Assembly: GCA_003138855.1 (NCBI GenBank)
Contig: PLHF01000011.1
Location: 79,580 to 143,579, forward strand
Length of the DNA stretch: 64,000 nt
From: Acidimicrobiaceae bacterium
Lineage (GTDB): Bacteria; Actinomycetota; Acidimicrobiia; Acidimicrobiales; RAAP-2
Reading direction: 5' to 3'
In this document: in pieces, positions 29,668 through 39,305 of the stretch
Layout of the letters: each line of letters opens with the position of its first letter
Numbering within the stretch: the stretch's first letter is position 1
Notes under the pieces: model-generated
Told to the model about the DNA's origin: nothing
The model's input: only the letters and a program-made list of their open reading frames with translations
Databases searched by the model: none
Position numbers and translations under genes: made by a program

Positions 29668-30138
29668 ATGGAGGCTGTCCGGGTGGCACGAGCCACGGAC
29701 GCCGGGCGCATCGCCGAGTTGGTCGACGAGTTCGCACAGGAGATGGCGTCACGGCGGGGCGCTTCGCTGCTGAACGACCCCGGTGGGCCCGGCCCGGCCC
29801 GGATCGACGGTGCCGATGCGGCGGCGGTCGGCGATCCTGGTCGCCTGGCCCTGGTCGGCACCCTTGACGAGAACGTGGTGAGCATCGCCCTGTGCCACCT
29901 CGAGGAGGCCGGGCCCACCGGGCGGCGCGGCGTGGTCGACGCCTGCTATGTGGAGCCCGGGGCCCGGGTGGTCGGACTCGGCCGGATGCTGATGGACCAG
30001 GTCCTGGCATGGTGCACCGACCACCAGTGCCGTGGTATCGACGGGTTCGCCTTCCCCGGGGACCGGGGGGCCAAGAGCTTCTTCGAGTCGGCGGGGTTCA
30101 AGGCACGGCTACTGGTCATGCACCGAGACCTCGACTGA
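29668..30138 (+). CDS. GNAT-family acetyltransferase
   Basis: VDACYVEPGARVVGLGRMLMDQVLAWC acetyl-CoA-binding-like segment. Confidence 0.8.
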   Translation: MEAVRVARATDAGRIAELVDEFAQEMASRRGASLLNDPGGPGPARIDGADAAAVGDPGRLALVGTLDENVVSIALCHLEEAGPTGRRGVVDACYVEPGARVVGLGRMLMDQVLAWCTDHQCRGIDGFAFPGDRGAKSFFESAGFKARLLVMHRDLD

Positions 30139-30213
30139 CTGCGCCGACCGGGCCGGTACGGGCTCGGTCGGAATCAGGCCGGAGTGTGCGACCCGGGGGC
30201 GGCCGCCCGGCGT

Positions 30214-31518
30214 TCAGGAAGCCCGGCGCCCCGGGGTCGAGCGGGCACGGGCAGGTACCGGCCGCCGGGGCCCGGGGGGTGGGGGAATGGGGATCCCGAG
30301 AAGCCTCGCCAACTCGGGCACGTAGCCGGAGGCCTTGCGGGCCGCTCCCAGCAGTGCCTCGTCGGCTCCAGCAGGTATGCCCTGGGGCTTCACTGTGCGG
30401 CGTACCGGCGATTCCACCACGACCTCCAACAGGGCCTGCCACGCCTCGGGCGATGTCTCGGTCGACATGGCGTGGCCGGCCGCATCGGCCAGCCGGACCG
30501 CAAGTTCGGCGGAGAGGCGGGTGGCAGGTTCGGGGGGCCGGATGGAGGCTCGCACCGCGTCGAGCACCCTCCCTTCGTCGAGGGACGAGGTGATCCGCTC
30601 GACCCAACGCTCCCGCAGGGCGGTGACACGCTGATCGAGCGCGGAGCGCAGGGCGCTCGCGAGCTCGGTTCCCTCCTCGTCCAGGGTCACGGTGGAAGCC
30701 GAGGCGACGATGGAGCGAAGCTCCCGAAGTGGGATGTCCTTGCCCGCCGTGCGCGCCACCGACGCCCGGTCCTTCCAGGTGGCGAGTGTGATCAACGGAC
30801 GCAGCTCCTCGGCCAGGGCCAGCAGTGGACCCGGTGTGACCTCGGGTCGACCCTCGGCACGGGCACGGGTGTTCTGCTCCTCGATGGCCTGGCGGACGGC
30901 AGGGATGCCGCCGCGCAGCAATTGTTCGGCCACCGGGATCTGCTCGGGCCTGAGCGTGGCCAGGGCGGCATTGCGGTAGGTGGTCGACGCAGCCGGACGG
31001 CGCGGGTTCTCGCGGCCCCCCGATTCGCGGGCGCCCGGACGGGCAGGCCCGTTACGTTTGCGGGCCGGTATGCCACCCTCCGACGGCGCTCCCGTGGAGG
31101 CTCGGTCGCGTTGCCCGGAGCCGCTCCTCGGCCCGCGTGAGCGGTCCTCGGAACGCGGCTTGCGCTCGGCCGGTCGACGACCCTCTTGGGAAGGCCCGTC
31201 CGGCCGGTCGTCCCGGCGGCGCCTGCCCTTGGAGGCCAGCACCACGTTCACGTCGGGTGCGCGCTGGGGTGTGCCGATCACCTCGATCCGGTCCTTGGCG
31301 CGTGCATCGCCCTTCGCCCTCGCCGGGAGGAGCGCGGTCACCGTCGTCCCGTCCAGGGTCGTCTCCACCTCGGCGCGCAGTACGGTTCCCACAGCGGCAC
31401 CGGCGGGAACCAGGTCGGCACCGACCGTTCCGCGGGGCTGCTTGGCACCGGCAGCGCGCCACGTCCACGTGGAGTCACCGGTCTGACTGGTCAGTTCGAC
31501 TTCGATGCGATGGGCCAT
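30214..31518 (-). CDS. Conserved hypothetical protein (MAHRIEVELTSQTGDSTWTWRAAGAKQPRGTV...)
   Basis: Long ORF on minus strand, start chosen at MAHRIEV. Confidence 0.65.
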   Translation of the reverse strand: MAHRIEVELTSQTGDSTWTWRAAGAKQPRGTVGADLVPAGAAVGTVLRAEVETTLDGTTVTALLPARAKGDARAKDRIEVIGTPQRAPDVNVVLASKGRRRRDDRPDGPSQEGRRPAERKPRSEDRSRGPRSGSGQRDRASTGAPSEGGIPARKRNGPARPGARESGGRENPRRPAASTTYRNAALATLRPEQIPVAEQLLRGGIPAVRQAIEEQNTRARAEGRPEVTPGPLLALAEELRPLITLATWKDRASVARTAGKDIPLRELRSIVASASTVTLDEEGTELASALRSALDQRVTALRERWVERITSSLDEGRVLDAVRASIRPPEPATRLSAELAVRLADAAGHAMSTETSPEAWQALLEVVVESPVRRTVKPQGIPAGADEALLGAARKASGYVPELARLLGIPIPPPPGPRRPVPARARSTPGRRAS

Positions 31519-31737
31519 ACCGGGCGACAGGCTACTGCCGCCACCGACCATGGCGGTAACAAGCTGGGGAACCGGGGGCCTAAGAAGGGTCTAAGAACCC
31601 TCTGAAATGCGGGTTTGCCGTCCTGCGCACGCCGTACGATGACGGCACACGTGGCGCCCCATGCGCCGCCCGCCAGGGGGGCCGACGGCAGGGCGGGTGG
31701 CATCCGGGGGGCATCGGTGCGTTCGAGGAGGCAATCG

Positions 31738-33348
31738 ATGGAGCATTCGGAAACCGACGGGCAGGTCGCACCGGGCCCCGCAGTGCCTGCATCGCCGCCG
31801 CAGACCTTCCCGCCGCCCGCGACTGCCGCGATGCCGTTCGGCCCGGGGGCCACACCGGCCGAGGCCCCGGTACCGCCGGCCGATCGGCCCGGCACCGAGG
31901 CTCCGGCCGCGACGGAGCCGACCAGCGAGGTTGCCGTCCCCGGTGCTGGACAGACCGATCAGATCCCCGCAGTGGCACCACCCTCGGGAGCATCCTTCCT
32001 GCCCCCGGAGTGGCGGGAGCCAGCGCCCACGGCCGAGTCGCCCGATGCCCAGGCGTCGGAGCCGACGCACCCCTGGGGCGCCCGGTCCGCACTCGTCCCG
32101 GTCGTCGCTCCGGCCGGGTCCGGCTGGTCGACGGACCTCACGGCACCGGCCCCTGTCGCCGAGGGGTCGAAGGGGAACCGGGTGCCGGTGTGGCGCTGGG
32201 CGGTCCTCTGCCTGGCCGCAGCGCTCATCGGCGCCCTGGTCGGAGGAGGCATCGTGGCCGCGTCCAACAGCAAGAATGCCACCACCACGGTCAAGGAGAT
32301 CTCGGCCGGGCCCGCCTTGCTCAACGGGGTCACCAACATCGAGGCGGTGATCGACAAGGTGCTGCCCGCTGTGGTGTCGATCGACGCCACCTCGCCGGCA
32401 CCGGCCTCCCCGTCGGTCTTCGGCGGTTCGACGGGCGGCGAACAGGAGGACCAGGGCACCGGGATGATCATCACCTCGAACGGTGAGGTTGTGACGAACA
32501 ACCACGTGATCTCCGGGGCGACCACCATCACCGTGACGCTCTTCGGCAGCCTCAAGGCACTGCCGGCCACCTTGGTCGATACCGATCCGACCAACGACAT
32601 CGCGCTGTTGCAGATCACCAACGCCTCGAACCTCCCGACGGTCGGCTACGGCGATTCCGACAACGTGCAGGTGGGTGACGCGGTGGTGGCCATCGGCAAT
32701 GCACTCGGGCTGTCCGCCGGCACGCCGACGGTCACCCAGGGGATCATCTCCGCCAAGGGCAGGACCGTGCAGGCCAGCGACTCGACGGGTGCCGTCACCG
32801 AGACGCTGACCAATATGTTCCAGACCGATGCGGCCATCAACCCGGGCAACTCGGGCGGACCGTTGGTGGACAGCTCGGGCAAGGTGATCGGGATGAACAC
32901 CGCAGTGGCATCGAGTGCCGACGGCACCTCCCAGGCTCAGAACATCGGCTTCGCCATCCCGTCGAACAAGATCGAGCAAGAGCTGCCGGAGCTCCGCAAC
33001 AAGACCATCCCCAACCCGGCTACGTCGGGGGCGGGCTACCTCGGTGTGTCGCTCGAGACATTGACCTCCGAGCTGCGCAGCGAGTACAACTTCGTACCCA
33101 ACCAGGGCGCCGTGGTGCTGCAGGTGGAGAGTGGCTCGCCGGCCGATGCGGCGGGGCTGCAGCAAGGGGACGTGATCACCTCCTTCGACGGGAAGACCGT
33201 CACCAGTGCCGACCAGCTGGCTACGGCCATCCAGTCGGAGCATCCGGGAAAGATCGTGACCATCGGGCTCTACCGGGGACAGGCCCAGATGACGGTGACG
33301 GCGACCCTGGGGTCGGCGAGCCAGTACGGGCAGTCGGCCGGGGGCTGA
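31738..33348 (+). CDS. HtrA/DegP-like membrane-anchored trypsin-like serine protease with PDZ domain
   Basis: TNNHVISGA, TDPTNDIALLQI, TDAAINPGNSGGPLVD, C-terminal PDZ (GSPADAAGLQQGDVITSFDG). Confidence 0.93.
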   Translation: MEHSETDGQVAPGPAVPASPPQTFPPPATAAMPFGPGATPAEAPVPPADRPGTEAPAATEPTSEVAVPGAGQTDQIPAVAPPSGASFLPPEWREPAPTAESPDAQASEPTHPWGARSALVPVVAPAGSGWSTDLTAPAPVAEGSKGNRVPVWRWAVLCLAAALIGALVGGGIVAASNSKNATTTVKEISAGPALLNGVTNIEAVIDKVLPAVVSIDATSPAPASPSVFGGSTGGEQEDQGTGMIITSNGEVVTNNHVISGATTITVTLFGSLKALPATLVDTDPTNDIALLQITNASNLPTVGYGDSDNVQVGDAVVAIGNALGLSAGTPTVTQGIISAKGRTVQASDSTGAVTETLTNMFQTDAAINPGNSGGPLVDSSGKVIGMNTAVASSADGTSQAQNIGFAIPSNKIEQELPELRNKTIPNPATSGAGYLGVSLETLTSELRSEYNFVPNQGAVVLQVESGSPADAAGLQQGDVITSFDGKTVTSADQLATAIQSEHPGKIVTIGLYRGQAQMTVTATLGSASQYGQSAGG

Positions 33349-33458
33349 GGGCTGTTCCTGTCCACAGGCCCGTCGAGTGACGCAGATGGTCGTCTGTGCC
33401 CCTACGGTGGGTGGATGTCCTCCGGTGACGAGCCCGTGATGACCGGGGACGCAGACCC

Positions 33459-34094
33459 ATGGGACTGAGCGGCGAAGGGGCTGCCGGCGAGGAGTGGATC
33501 GAGCGGCTTCGAGCGCCCCGGCCCGAACCGGCCCGAGACGGCTCTCCTCCCGATGACCGGACCCTCTCCAGGGTGATCCAGGCCGCCACGAGCGTTCCCG
33601 ATCACGGTGGACTGCGGCCGTGGCGCTTCGTCGTCGTGTGCGGGACCGGTCGCCAGCGGTTCGCCGACGCGCTGGTGGCTGGGCTCCATCAGCTCCGTGG
33701 TCCCGACCAGCCCGACGCGGCCGTGGCCAAGATACGCGGGAAGGCATTCGCCGCCCCCTGCGCGGTAGCCCTGATTGCCTCGCCGGACCCCACGTCGAAC
33801 GTGCCGGTATGGGAGCAGGTGGCCTCTGCGTCGTGCACCGGATACGCGATCGTGCTGGCGGCCTCTGCACTCGGGTTGGGGGCGGTGTGGAAGAGCGCTG
33901 CGGTCCTCGAGGCCGACCCCGTCCGAGCGCTGTTCGATCTGCGCCCGGACGAACGGTTGCAGGGTTGGGTGAATCTCGGTTCGCCGGCCCCCTTCGGGCC
34001 GAAGGCTGCACGTCCGGAGTCGCCGGTGGACCTCGATGCGCTGGTCACCGTGATCGGCGACGACGGCGTTCACGGCGGTCCGGTCGACCGGTAG
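33459..34094 (+). CDS. Nitroreductase family protein
   Basis: RVIQAATSVPDHGGLRPWRFVVV; GYAIVLAASALGLGAVWKSA. Confidence 0.88.
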   Translation: MGLSGEGAAGEEWIERLRAPRPEPARDGSPPDDRTLSRVIQAATSVPDHGGLRPWRFVVVCGTGRQRFADALVAGLHQLRGPDQPDAAVAKIRGKAFAAPCAVALIASPDPTSNVPVWEQVASASCTGYAIVLAASALGLGAVWKSAAVLEADPVRALFDLRPDERLQGWVNLGSPAPFGPKAARPESPVDLDALVTVIGDDGVHGGPVDR

Positions 34095-34147
34095 GCGCCC
34101 GTCCGGTCAGCCAGGCGCGGGAGTAGGGGAGTGGCGGCCTGTCGCCC

Positions 34148-34909
34148 TCACGGACGCACGACGAGACGGAGGGCACCGAGGAACGAGGGCTGGCGGCGGA
34201 GCGCACCGTGGCGCTCGTCCCATCGGCCGGAGGCCAGGTCGGCGGCGAGTGCCCCGACGGCCGCCTCCTCGACCGCAGGGTCGAGGAGGCTCCACGCGGA
34301 CTGCGATCGGCGTACCGACGGATCAAGGAAGGCCTCCGGGCGCCCGTAGTAGGCCTCGGTGAATCCGTCGACGCAGTCGAAGGGAACCGGTACCTCGTGG
34401 ACGGAGGCGGTCGGGCCCAGGGCCGAGACGAGGGCACGGACGGTCGGATAGCGGGAGGTCTCGGCGGCCAGGAGTTTCGGCGCGTACTCCATGAGCCACA
34501 GTCGGTCGAGGGTATCCGGGTCGAAGGTCAAGATGGCGACCGGGCCCCGCGTCACCCTGCACAGCTCTGCGATCCCGAGGAGCGGGTCGGGCCACTGATG
34601 GATGGTGACCGTGGCCATCGCCGCATCGACGGCGTCGCTGCCGAGGGGAAGGGCCTGGGCCACGGCCCGGATCACGGGGCCTGTGCCCGGTGGTCGTTGG
34701 ACGAGCATCGCCACGGAGGGCTCCACCGCCACCACGGCGCGGTCCACGGGCTCGTAGGAACCGGCTCCGGCCCCCACGTTGAGCACGGTCCGCGCCGTTC
34801 CCAACGCCTGGTCGACGAGGGTCGCGATCCTCGGGTCCGTCCGCCGACGACCGGCGTACCCGGCGCCGTAGGTGGCGTAGTCGACGTCGCCGGCAGGCAG
34901 GTTCATCAT
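34148..34909 (-). CDS. Class I SAM-dependent methyltransferase
   Basis: TVLNVGAGAGSYEPVDRAVVAVEPSVAML. Confidence 0.85.
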   Translation of the reverse strand: MMNLPAGDVDYATYGAGYAGRRRTDPRIATLVDQALGTARTVLNVGAGAGSYEPVDRAVVAVEPSVAMLVQRPPGTGPVIRAVAQALPLGSDAVDAAMATVTIHQWPDPLLGIAELCRVTRGPVAILTFDPDTLDRLWLMEYAPKLLAAETSRYPTVRALVSALGPTASVHEVPVPFDCVDGFTEAYYGRPEAFLDPSVRRSQSAWSLLDPAVEEAAVGALAADLASGRWDERHGALRRQPSFLGALRLVVRP

Positions 34910-35154
34910 CCCCAGCGGGCCATCGGCGGCCCGATGCCGGCCTCTTGTGCGCAGGCGCCGCACAGGTCCATGCGTCGGGCACCGGGCCGGTCCGACGCCG
35001 CCACTCGCCGCCACCCGTAGCGTCTGGCCTCCTCGAGGCAGGCGGACTCCGACCAGCGCGGCGCCGTGCGTGCCCCGCACTTGCCGCAGGTGCGGAAGTA
35101 GACATCTTCGTCGCGCAGGTCGTCGAGGGCGAGTTCGTCGGGGTCGTAGTCCAT
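34906..35154 (-). CDS. Hypothetical zinc-ribbon protein
   Basis: FRTCGKCGARTAP...MDLCGACAQEAG, two CxxC pairs; overlaps the methyltransferase. Confidence 0.6.
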   Translation of the reverse strand: MDYDPDELALDDLRDEDVYFRTCGKCGARTAPRWSESACLEEARRYGWRRVAASDRPGARRMDLCGACAQEAGIGPPMARWG

Positions 35155-35308
35155 GGTGGCCGCTCCGGCCCGAGGATACCGGCGACGGCGACCACCCGGC
35201 ACGCTGGGGGGCCGGGCCGGTCGGCCTCCTCCCTATGATCGGGAGGCAGGGTCGGGGAGGCCGTCTCCATCCGCCGTCACGGCGGTCACGATCGAAGGGA
35301 GTGGGTCG

Positions 35309-35722
35309 ATGTCGGAGATGATCGACTTCAACACGCAGATCATCGAGGAGTTCCGGGCCAACGGAGGGAAGATCGGCGGGCAGTTCGAGGGAGCCCCCAT
35401 GCTCCTCCTGACCACGGTGGGAGCCAAGTCGGAGCTGACCCGGGTCAACCCCATGATGTACCTGGCCGAGGGGGAACGCCTGTTCGTCTTCGCCTCGAAG
35501 GCAGGGGCGCCGACCAACCCCGACTGGTTCCACAACGCCGTAGCCAATCCGGTCGTGGCCGTCGAAGTCGGTTCCGACAGGTTCGATGCCGTGGCCACCG
35601 TGCTCGAGGGAGGCGAACGGGACCGCGTCTACGCAGAACAGGCCAAACGGTTCCCGGGGTTCGGCGAGTATCAGCAGGCGACCGATCGGGTCATCCCGGT
35701 GGTGGCGCTCGACCGGCGGTAG
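35309..35722 (+). CDS. Deazaflavin (F420)-dependent nitroreductase family protein
   Basis: GAPMLLLTTVGAKSELTRVNPMMYLAEGERLFVFASKAGAPTNPDWFHN. Confidence 0.88.
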   Translation: MSEMIDFNTQIIEEFRANGGKIGGQFEGAPMLLLTTVGAKSELTRVNPMMYLAEGERLFVFASKAGAPTNPDWFHNAVANPVVAVEVGSDRFDAVATVLEGGERDRVYAEQAKRFPGFGEYQQATDRVIPVVALDRR

Positions 35723-35790
35723 GAGCCGGCGGCGCGACGAGCCGGCAGGCATCCGACCGGGCCGCCGCTCACAAGGGTAATATCGTCACC

Positions 35791-36138
35791 GTGACGAAAT
35801 CATCCGACACCCCAAGGTGCGGCTGGTGCCACCGTCCGGTGGGGCAGTCGGAGGGTGCCGGTCGGCCTCGGAGGTTCTGCAGCCGTTCCCATCGCCAACG
35901 GGCGTACGAGGCCCGCCGCAGGGCCGACTCACTCAAGATCCCGGCGGGGCAGGTGGTCGTCGTCGAGGAGGACCTCCGGCGCATGCACGATCGCCTGTAC
36001 CGGCTGGAAGCGGCCGTCGAGGACGTCACCGCCGACCTCGGGAGGTCGGCGGGGCCCAAGGACTATCGGGAGGCGTTCGAACATCTCTACGAGTCGGCGA
36101 GGGATCTGGTCGGGACGGTGGTGGAGCCGGCCCGGTGA
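35791..36138 (+). CDS. Hypothetical protein with N-terminal CxxC/FCS zinc-finger-like segment (GTG start)
   Basis: CGWCHRPVGQ...RRFCSRSHRQRAYEARR then coiled-coil-like tail. Confidence 0.6.
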   Translation: MTKSSDTPRCGWCHRPVGQSEGAGRPRRFCSRSHRQRAYEARRRADSLKIPAGQVVVVEEDLRRMHDRLYRLEAAVEDVTADLGRSAGPKDYREAFEHLYESARDLVGTVVEPAR

Positions 36139-36184
36139 GGCCGGTGCCGGTGTGCGTCGTCCGTCCCCGCCGCCCAGGGGATGC

Positions 36185-37299
36185 CTACCGGAGCCGGTAC
36201 GTGATGGGGAGGTGCTTGACCCCGCTCACGAAGTGCGAGGGACCGCCTCATCCCTGTTGGCCGACGGGTAGCAGGTCAGCACGACATCGCCCTCGGGTAT
36301 CTGGATGCCGCTCTTCAACTCCACGTCCTCTTGGGCCCAGCGGAAGAAGCTCCGGACCGGACTTGTCCATCGGATGATCTCCTCGGCGGCGTTGAATCGG
36401 AGAGACGGGTCCTCCTGGAGGTCCTGCAGCTGCTCGGGGTTCCGCAGGAGGACCTCTAGGCCGCCGGAGATGGCGTAAGACGTGGTGTCGTGGCCGGCGG
36501 TGGCCACGATGATGTAGTACCAGAGGCGCTCGGCCGAGCCCAGTGGCGCTCCGTCGATCTCACCGTTGGCGATCACGGTGGCCAGGTCACCGGTGGGGTG
36601 GGCACGGCGGTCAGCGGTGAGGTCGTCGAAGTAGGCACTGAACTTCTCGATGGTGTCCGCCACCAGGGCACCGGGGTCGGAGAACTCCCCCAGGAACTCG
36701 GGATCGCCGGCGCCGAAGAGCCCCTGGGTGAGCTCCAGCATCAGCTGTTCGTCGCTCTGGGGGATGCCGAAGATGCTCATGATCACCCGGGTGGTGAAAG
36801 GGATGGCTATATCGGAGGCGAAATCACACCGACCACCGAGCTCGACGAGCCGGTTGGCGTACTCCTCGGCGATCACGTCGACCACCGGTTGGAGTCCCTT
36901 GACGGCGGCCGGCTTGAACCAGTCGCTGGTGACCTGCCGGTACTTGAAGTGTGCCTCGCCGTGGAGGTGGACCAGGGTGGCGGGCATCTCGAGGCCGAGC
37001 GCGGCCAGGATGTCGTACTGCGCATCGGGCGCCGGTGCGGACCGTTCGGTGTTCAAGAGCACGTCGCTCCGGCGCGACACCTCCGTGACGTCGGCGTGCC
37101 GGAGAATCGCCCAGAAAGGCGTCCATCCCTCGGCCTCGACCCGCACGACCGGGGAGTCCTGTCGGAGCTCGGCAACGGCGGCGTGCCAATCGTCCATGTC
37201 GGCGAAGGCGGAGGGCTCGATGAAGATCAGGCCTCGAGGGTCCGCCGTCACGGTCGAGATCTGGGTGCTGGTCAAGGGATCCTCCTGCGTCGATGCCAT
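36185..37299 (-). pseudogene. Cytochrome P450 with internal deletion removing the haem-binding loop; intact reading frame is 36226-37299
   Basis: I-helix ATAGHDTTSY and ExxR (EIIR) present; ORF stops at NRDEAVPRTS; typical P450 C-terminus SHFVSGVKHLPITYRLR* follows in another frame at 36185-36238; no FGxGxHxCxG. Confidence 0.75.
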
Positions 37300-37733
37300 C
37301 GGTCGGTTCGACTCCAAGGCTAGGCGTCCGTCGGTCCGGGGACCTCGACCTGGCAACGATTTCGCTCCTCGTGGCGGCCGGACGTCCGCTCGCCGCCGTT
37401 CATTCCGTCCGGTAGCTCGCGATGCTGTCGATGCGGCCCGGCCCGGGGCGTGGCGGGCCGGGGATCGTGGGTCGCCGGCACGTCTTGACCACTCTCACTG
37501 CCTGGGCTTAACCGCCGATAATGTATATTATGTCAAGTACAGCAGAACGGTGTCTCAGGCCGAGATACGGGAGCCACACCCTCCGGCACGTCCAGGGGCG
37601 AACTAGGCACAGACTTCTACTTCAGCAGGTCTGGATGGGTGCCGATGGCAACAACATGACTTCCATGGGAACCGGACACTCCGAAATGAGCGTCAGACTT
37701 GCGTCCAACGAGGCATCGAAGGCTCAGGACCCG

Positions 37734-38408
37734 ATGACGACCTGGCAACGACTGCAGCCCGTCCTGTCGAGCACGCATCGGCTCGACGCCTTGCGTGCCG
37801 TCTCCGCCCACACCGTCACTGATGCCGGTTTCACCCTCATCGAGCTCATGGTGGTCCTGTTGATTCTGGCCATCTTGCTGGCAATCGCCATTCCCACGTT
37901 CCTGGGTGTGACGAAGTCGGCAAATGACCGGGCGGCGCAGTCCAACCTCAACACCGCCATGTTGAACGCCAAGGCTGCGTACCAGTCGAACAGCCAGACC
38001 TACGCCGGTGTCACCACGGTGACGTTGACCAGCGCAGAGCCGAGCCTGAGCTTCGTTGCAACTAACTCGACCGGTCAGGGCGTGATCTCGGTCAACGCCA
38101 CGGACGGCCATGCCATCGTGTTGGCTGCGTTTTCGAAGTCCAACAACTGCTGGTATCAGATCGACAATCCGTCGGGTACCTTCGTGACTGCTGCCGCACC
38201 GTTCCTCGGGACCGTCAGCGGAGGTGCCACCTCAATGGCGCTCCCCGTCACGACCGTCACGGCCGGTAACCTGGTGTTCCCCACGGTGGCTGGCACGGTC
38301 TACGTCGAGGTGAAGGGTGACTCCGCCCCCGGCGACTGCAGCGCAGCGGTTCCCCAGTACCACGGCACTTCCTACCAGTGGAAGACGACTGGATTCCCGT
38401 CCATCTGA
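37734..38408 (+). CDS. Type IV pilin (prepilin with class III signal)
   Basis: DAGFTLIELMVVLLILAILLAIAIPTFLG; start codon uncertain (in-frame ATGs at 37686 and 37734). Confidence 0.85.
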   Translation: MTTWQRLQPVLSSTHRLDALRAVSAHTVTDAGFTLIELMVVLLILAILLAIAIPTFLGVTKSANDRAAQSNLNTAMLNAKAAYQSNSQTYAGVTTVTLTSAEPSLSFVATNSTGQGVISVNATDGHAIVLAAFSKSNNCWYQIDNPSGTFVTAAAPFLGTVSGGATSMALPVTTVTAGNLVFPTVAGTVYVEVKGDSAPGDCSAAVPQYHGTSYQWKTTGFPSI

Positions 38409-38759
38409 CGCTGGACGACGTGACTTCGGCTCAGACCCTATCCATGAGATGGGAGCCGCCATTCTGAAAGTGCCGTACTTTGGCGCCCTCCAGAGGCCGC
38501 TGAACCCATAACGTACGCGTAACGCCAACCGTAACCATCCGTAACGCAGTGCCGTTTTGGGGCATGGCTAGAGACTCAGCGGCGGCGCAGACTGCCCCGC
38601 AAGTGCCCATCGTGCGATGAGCTGGTGGTGACGGACACGCGGGCGATCTACTGCTCCCCCGCCTGCAAGCAGGCGGCGTGCCGTCTCAGAGGAAGACAGT
38701 TATCGGACGCCAGCGTTGCGCATTACGTCAAGTACAGAATCACGCCGGGTAAGGCCGGG

Positions 38760-38987
38760 TCAGGTCAGGATCTGGCTGCTGTAGACGGACCTGCCGGCGA
38801 TCAACGCGGTGTCGAGGTCGGACCGGGTAGCCCGATGAATGGCCGGGTTCGTCTCGCCGAGGAATGTTCGAATGGCGATGGCAAGCAGGATGACCGGGAT
38901 CAACTGTACGACCATGATCTCGACGAGAGTGCAACCGGCATGGGCACCGAAACGGTTCCCCTCGGGTAGCCCGCTCCCGAACAGCCT
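38760..38987 (-). pseudogene. Degenerate type IV pilin N-terminal fragment
   Basis: Minus frame reads GAHAGCTLVEIMVVQLIPVILLAIAIRTFLGETNPAIHRATRSDLDTALIAGRSVYSSQILT*; 29 of 45 residues match the 37734 pilin by hand count. Confidence 0.75.
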
Positions 38988-39305
38988 GAACGGTTGGTGT
39001 CGAAATTCTACGGCGGCAGGAGCCGTGACACCAAGGGATATGGCACGAGCGTCGGCGCCTGCATCATGCCGAGCCGGAACGGCGCGGGCACCGAGCGCGT
39101 CGTGCCGAAACGATGTGCGCGCTCCCCCGCCCGGAGGGCTTACGGGTCGCTGCGGACCCGTCGCTGTCGCTGTGGAGACGTGACCTTCGGCCCTGGTGTG
39201 CTAAGGAAGACACCATCACCATTGCAACAAGGAGTTAGCAGGCATCCGGCGGACCTTCAATTCCGGGGGTTCGTTCGCCTGTCTAGGAAGGAAGAAAGGA
39301 TTGTG

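Noticed and set aside
38570-38737. Zn-ribbon-like ORF LPRKCPSCDELVVTDTRAIYCSPACKQAACRLRGRQ
   Set aside because: Cys pattern is suggestive, but no acceptable in-frame start codon before an upstream stop; cannot support it as a CDS.
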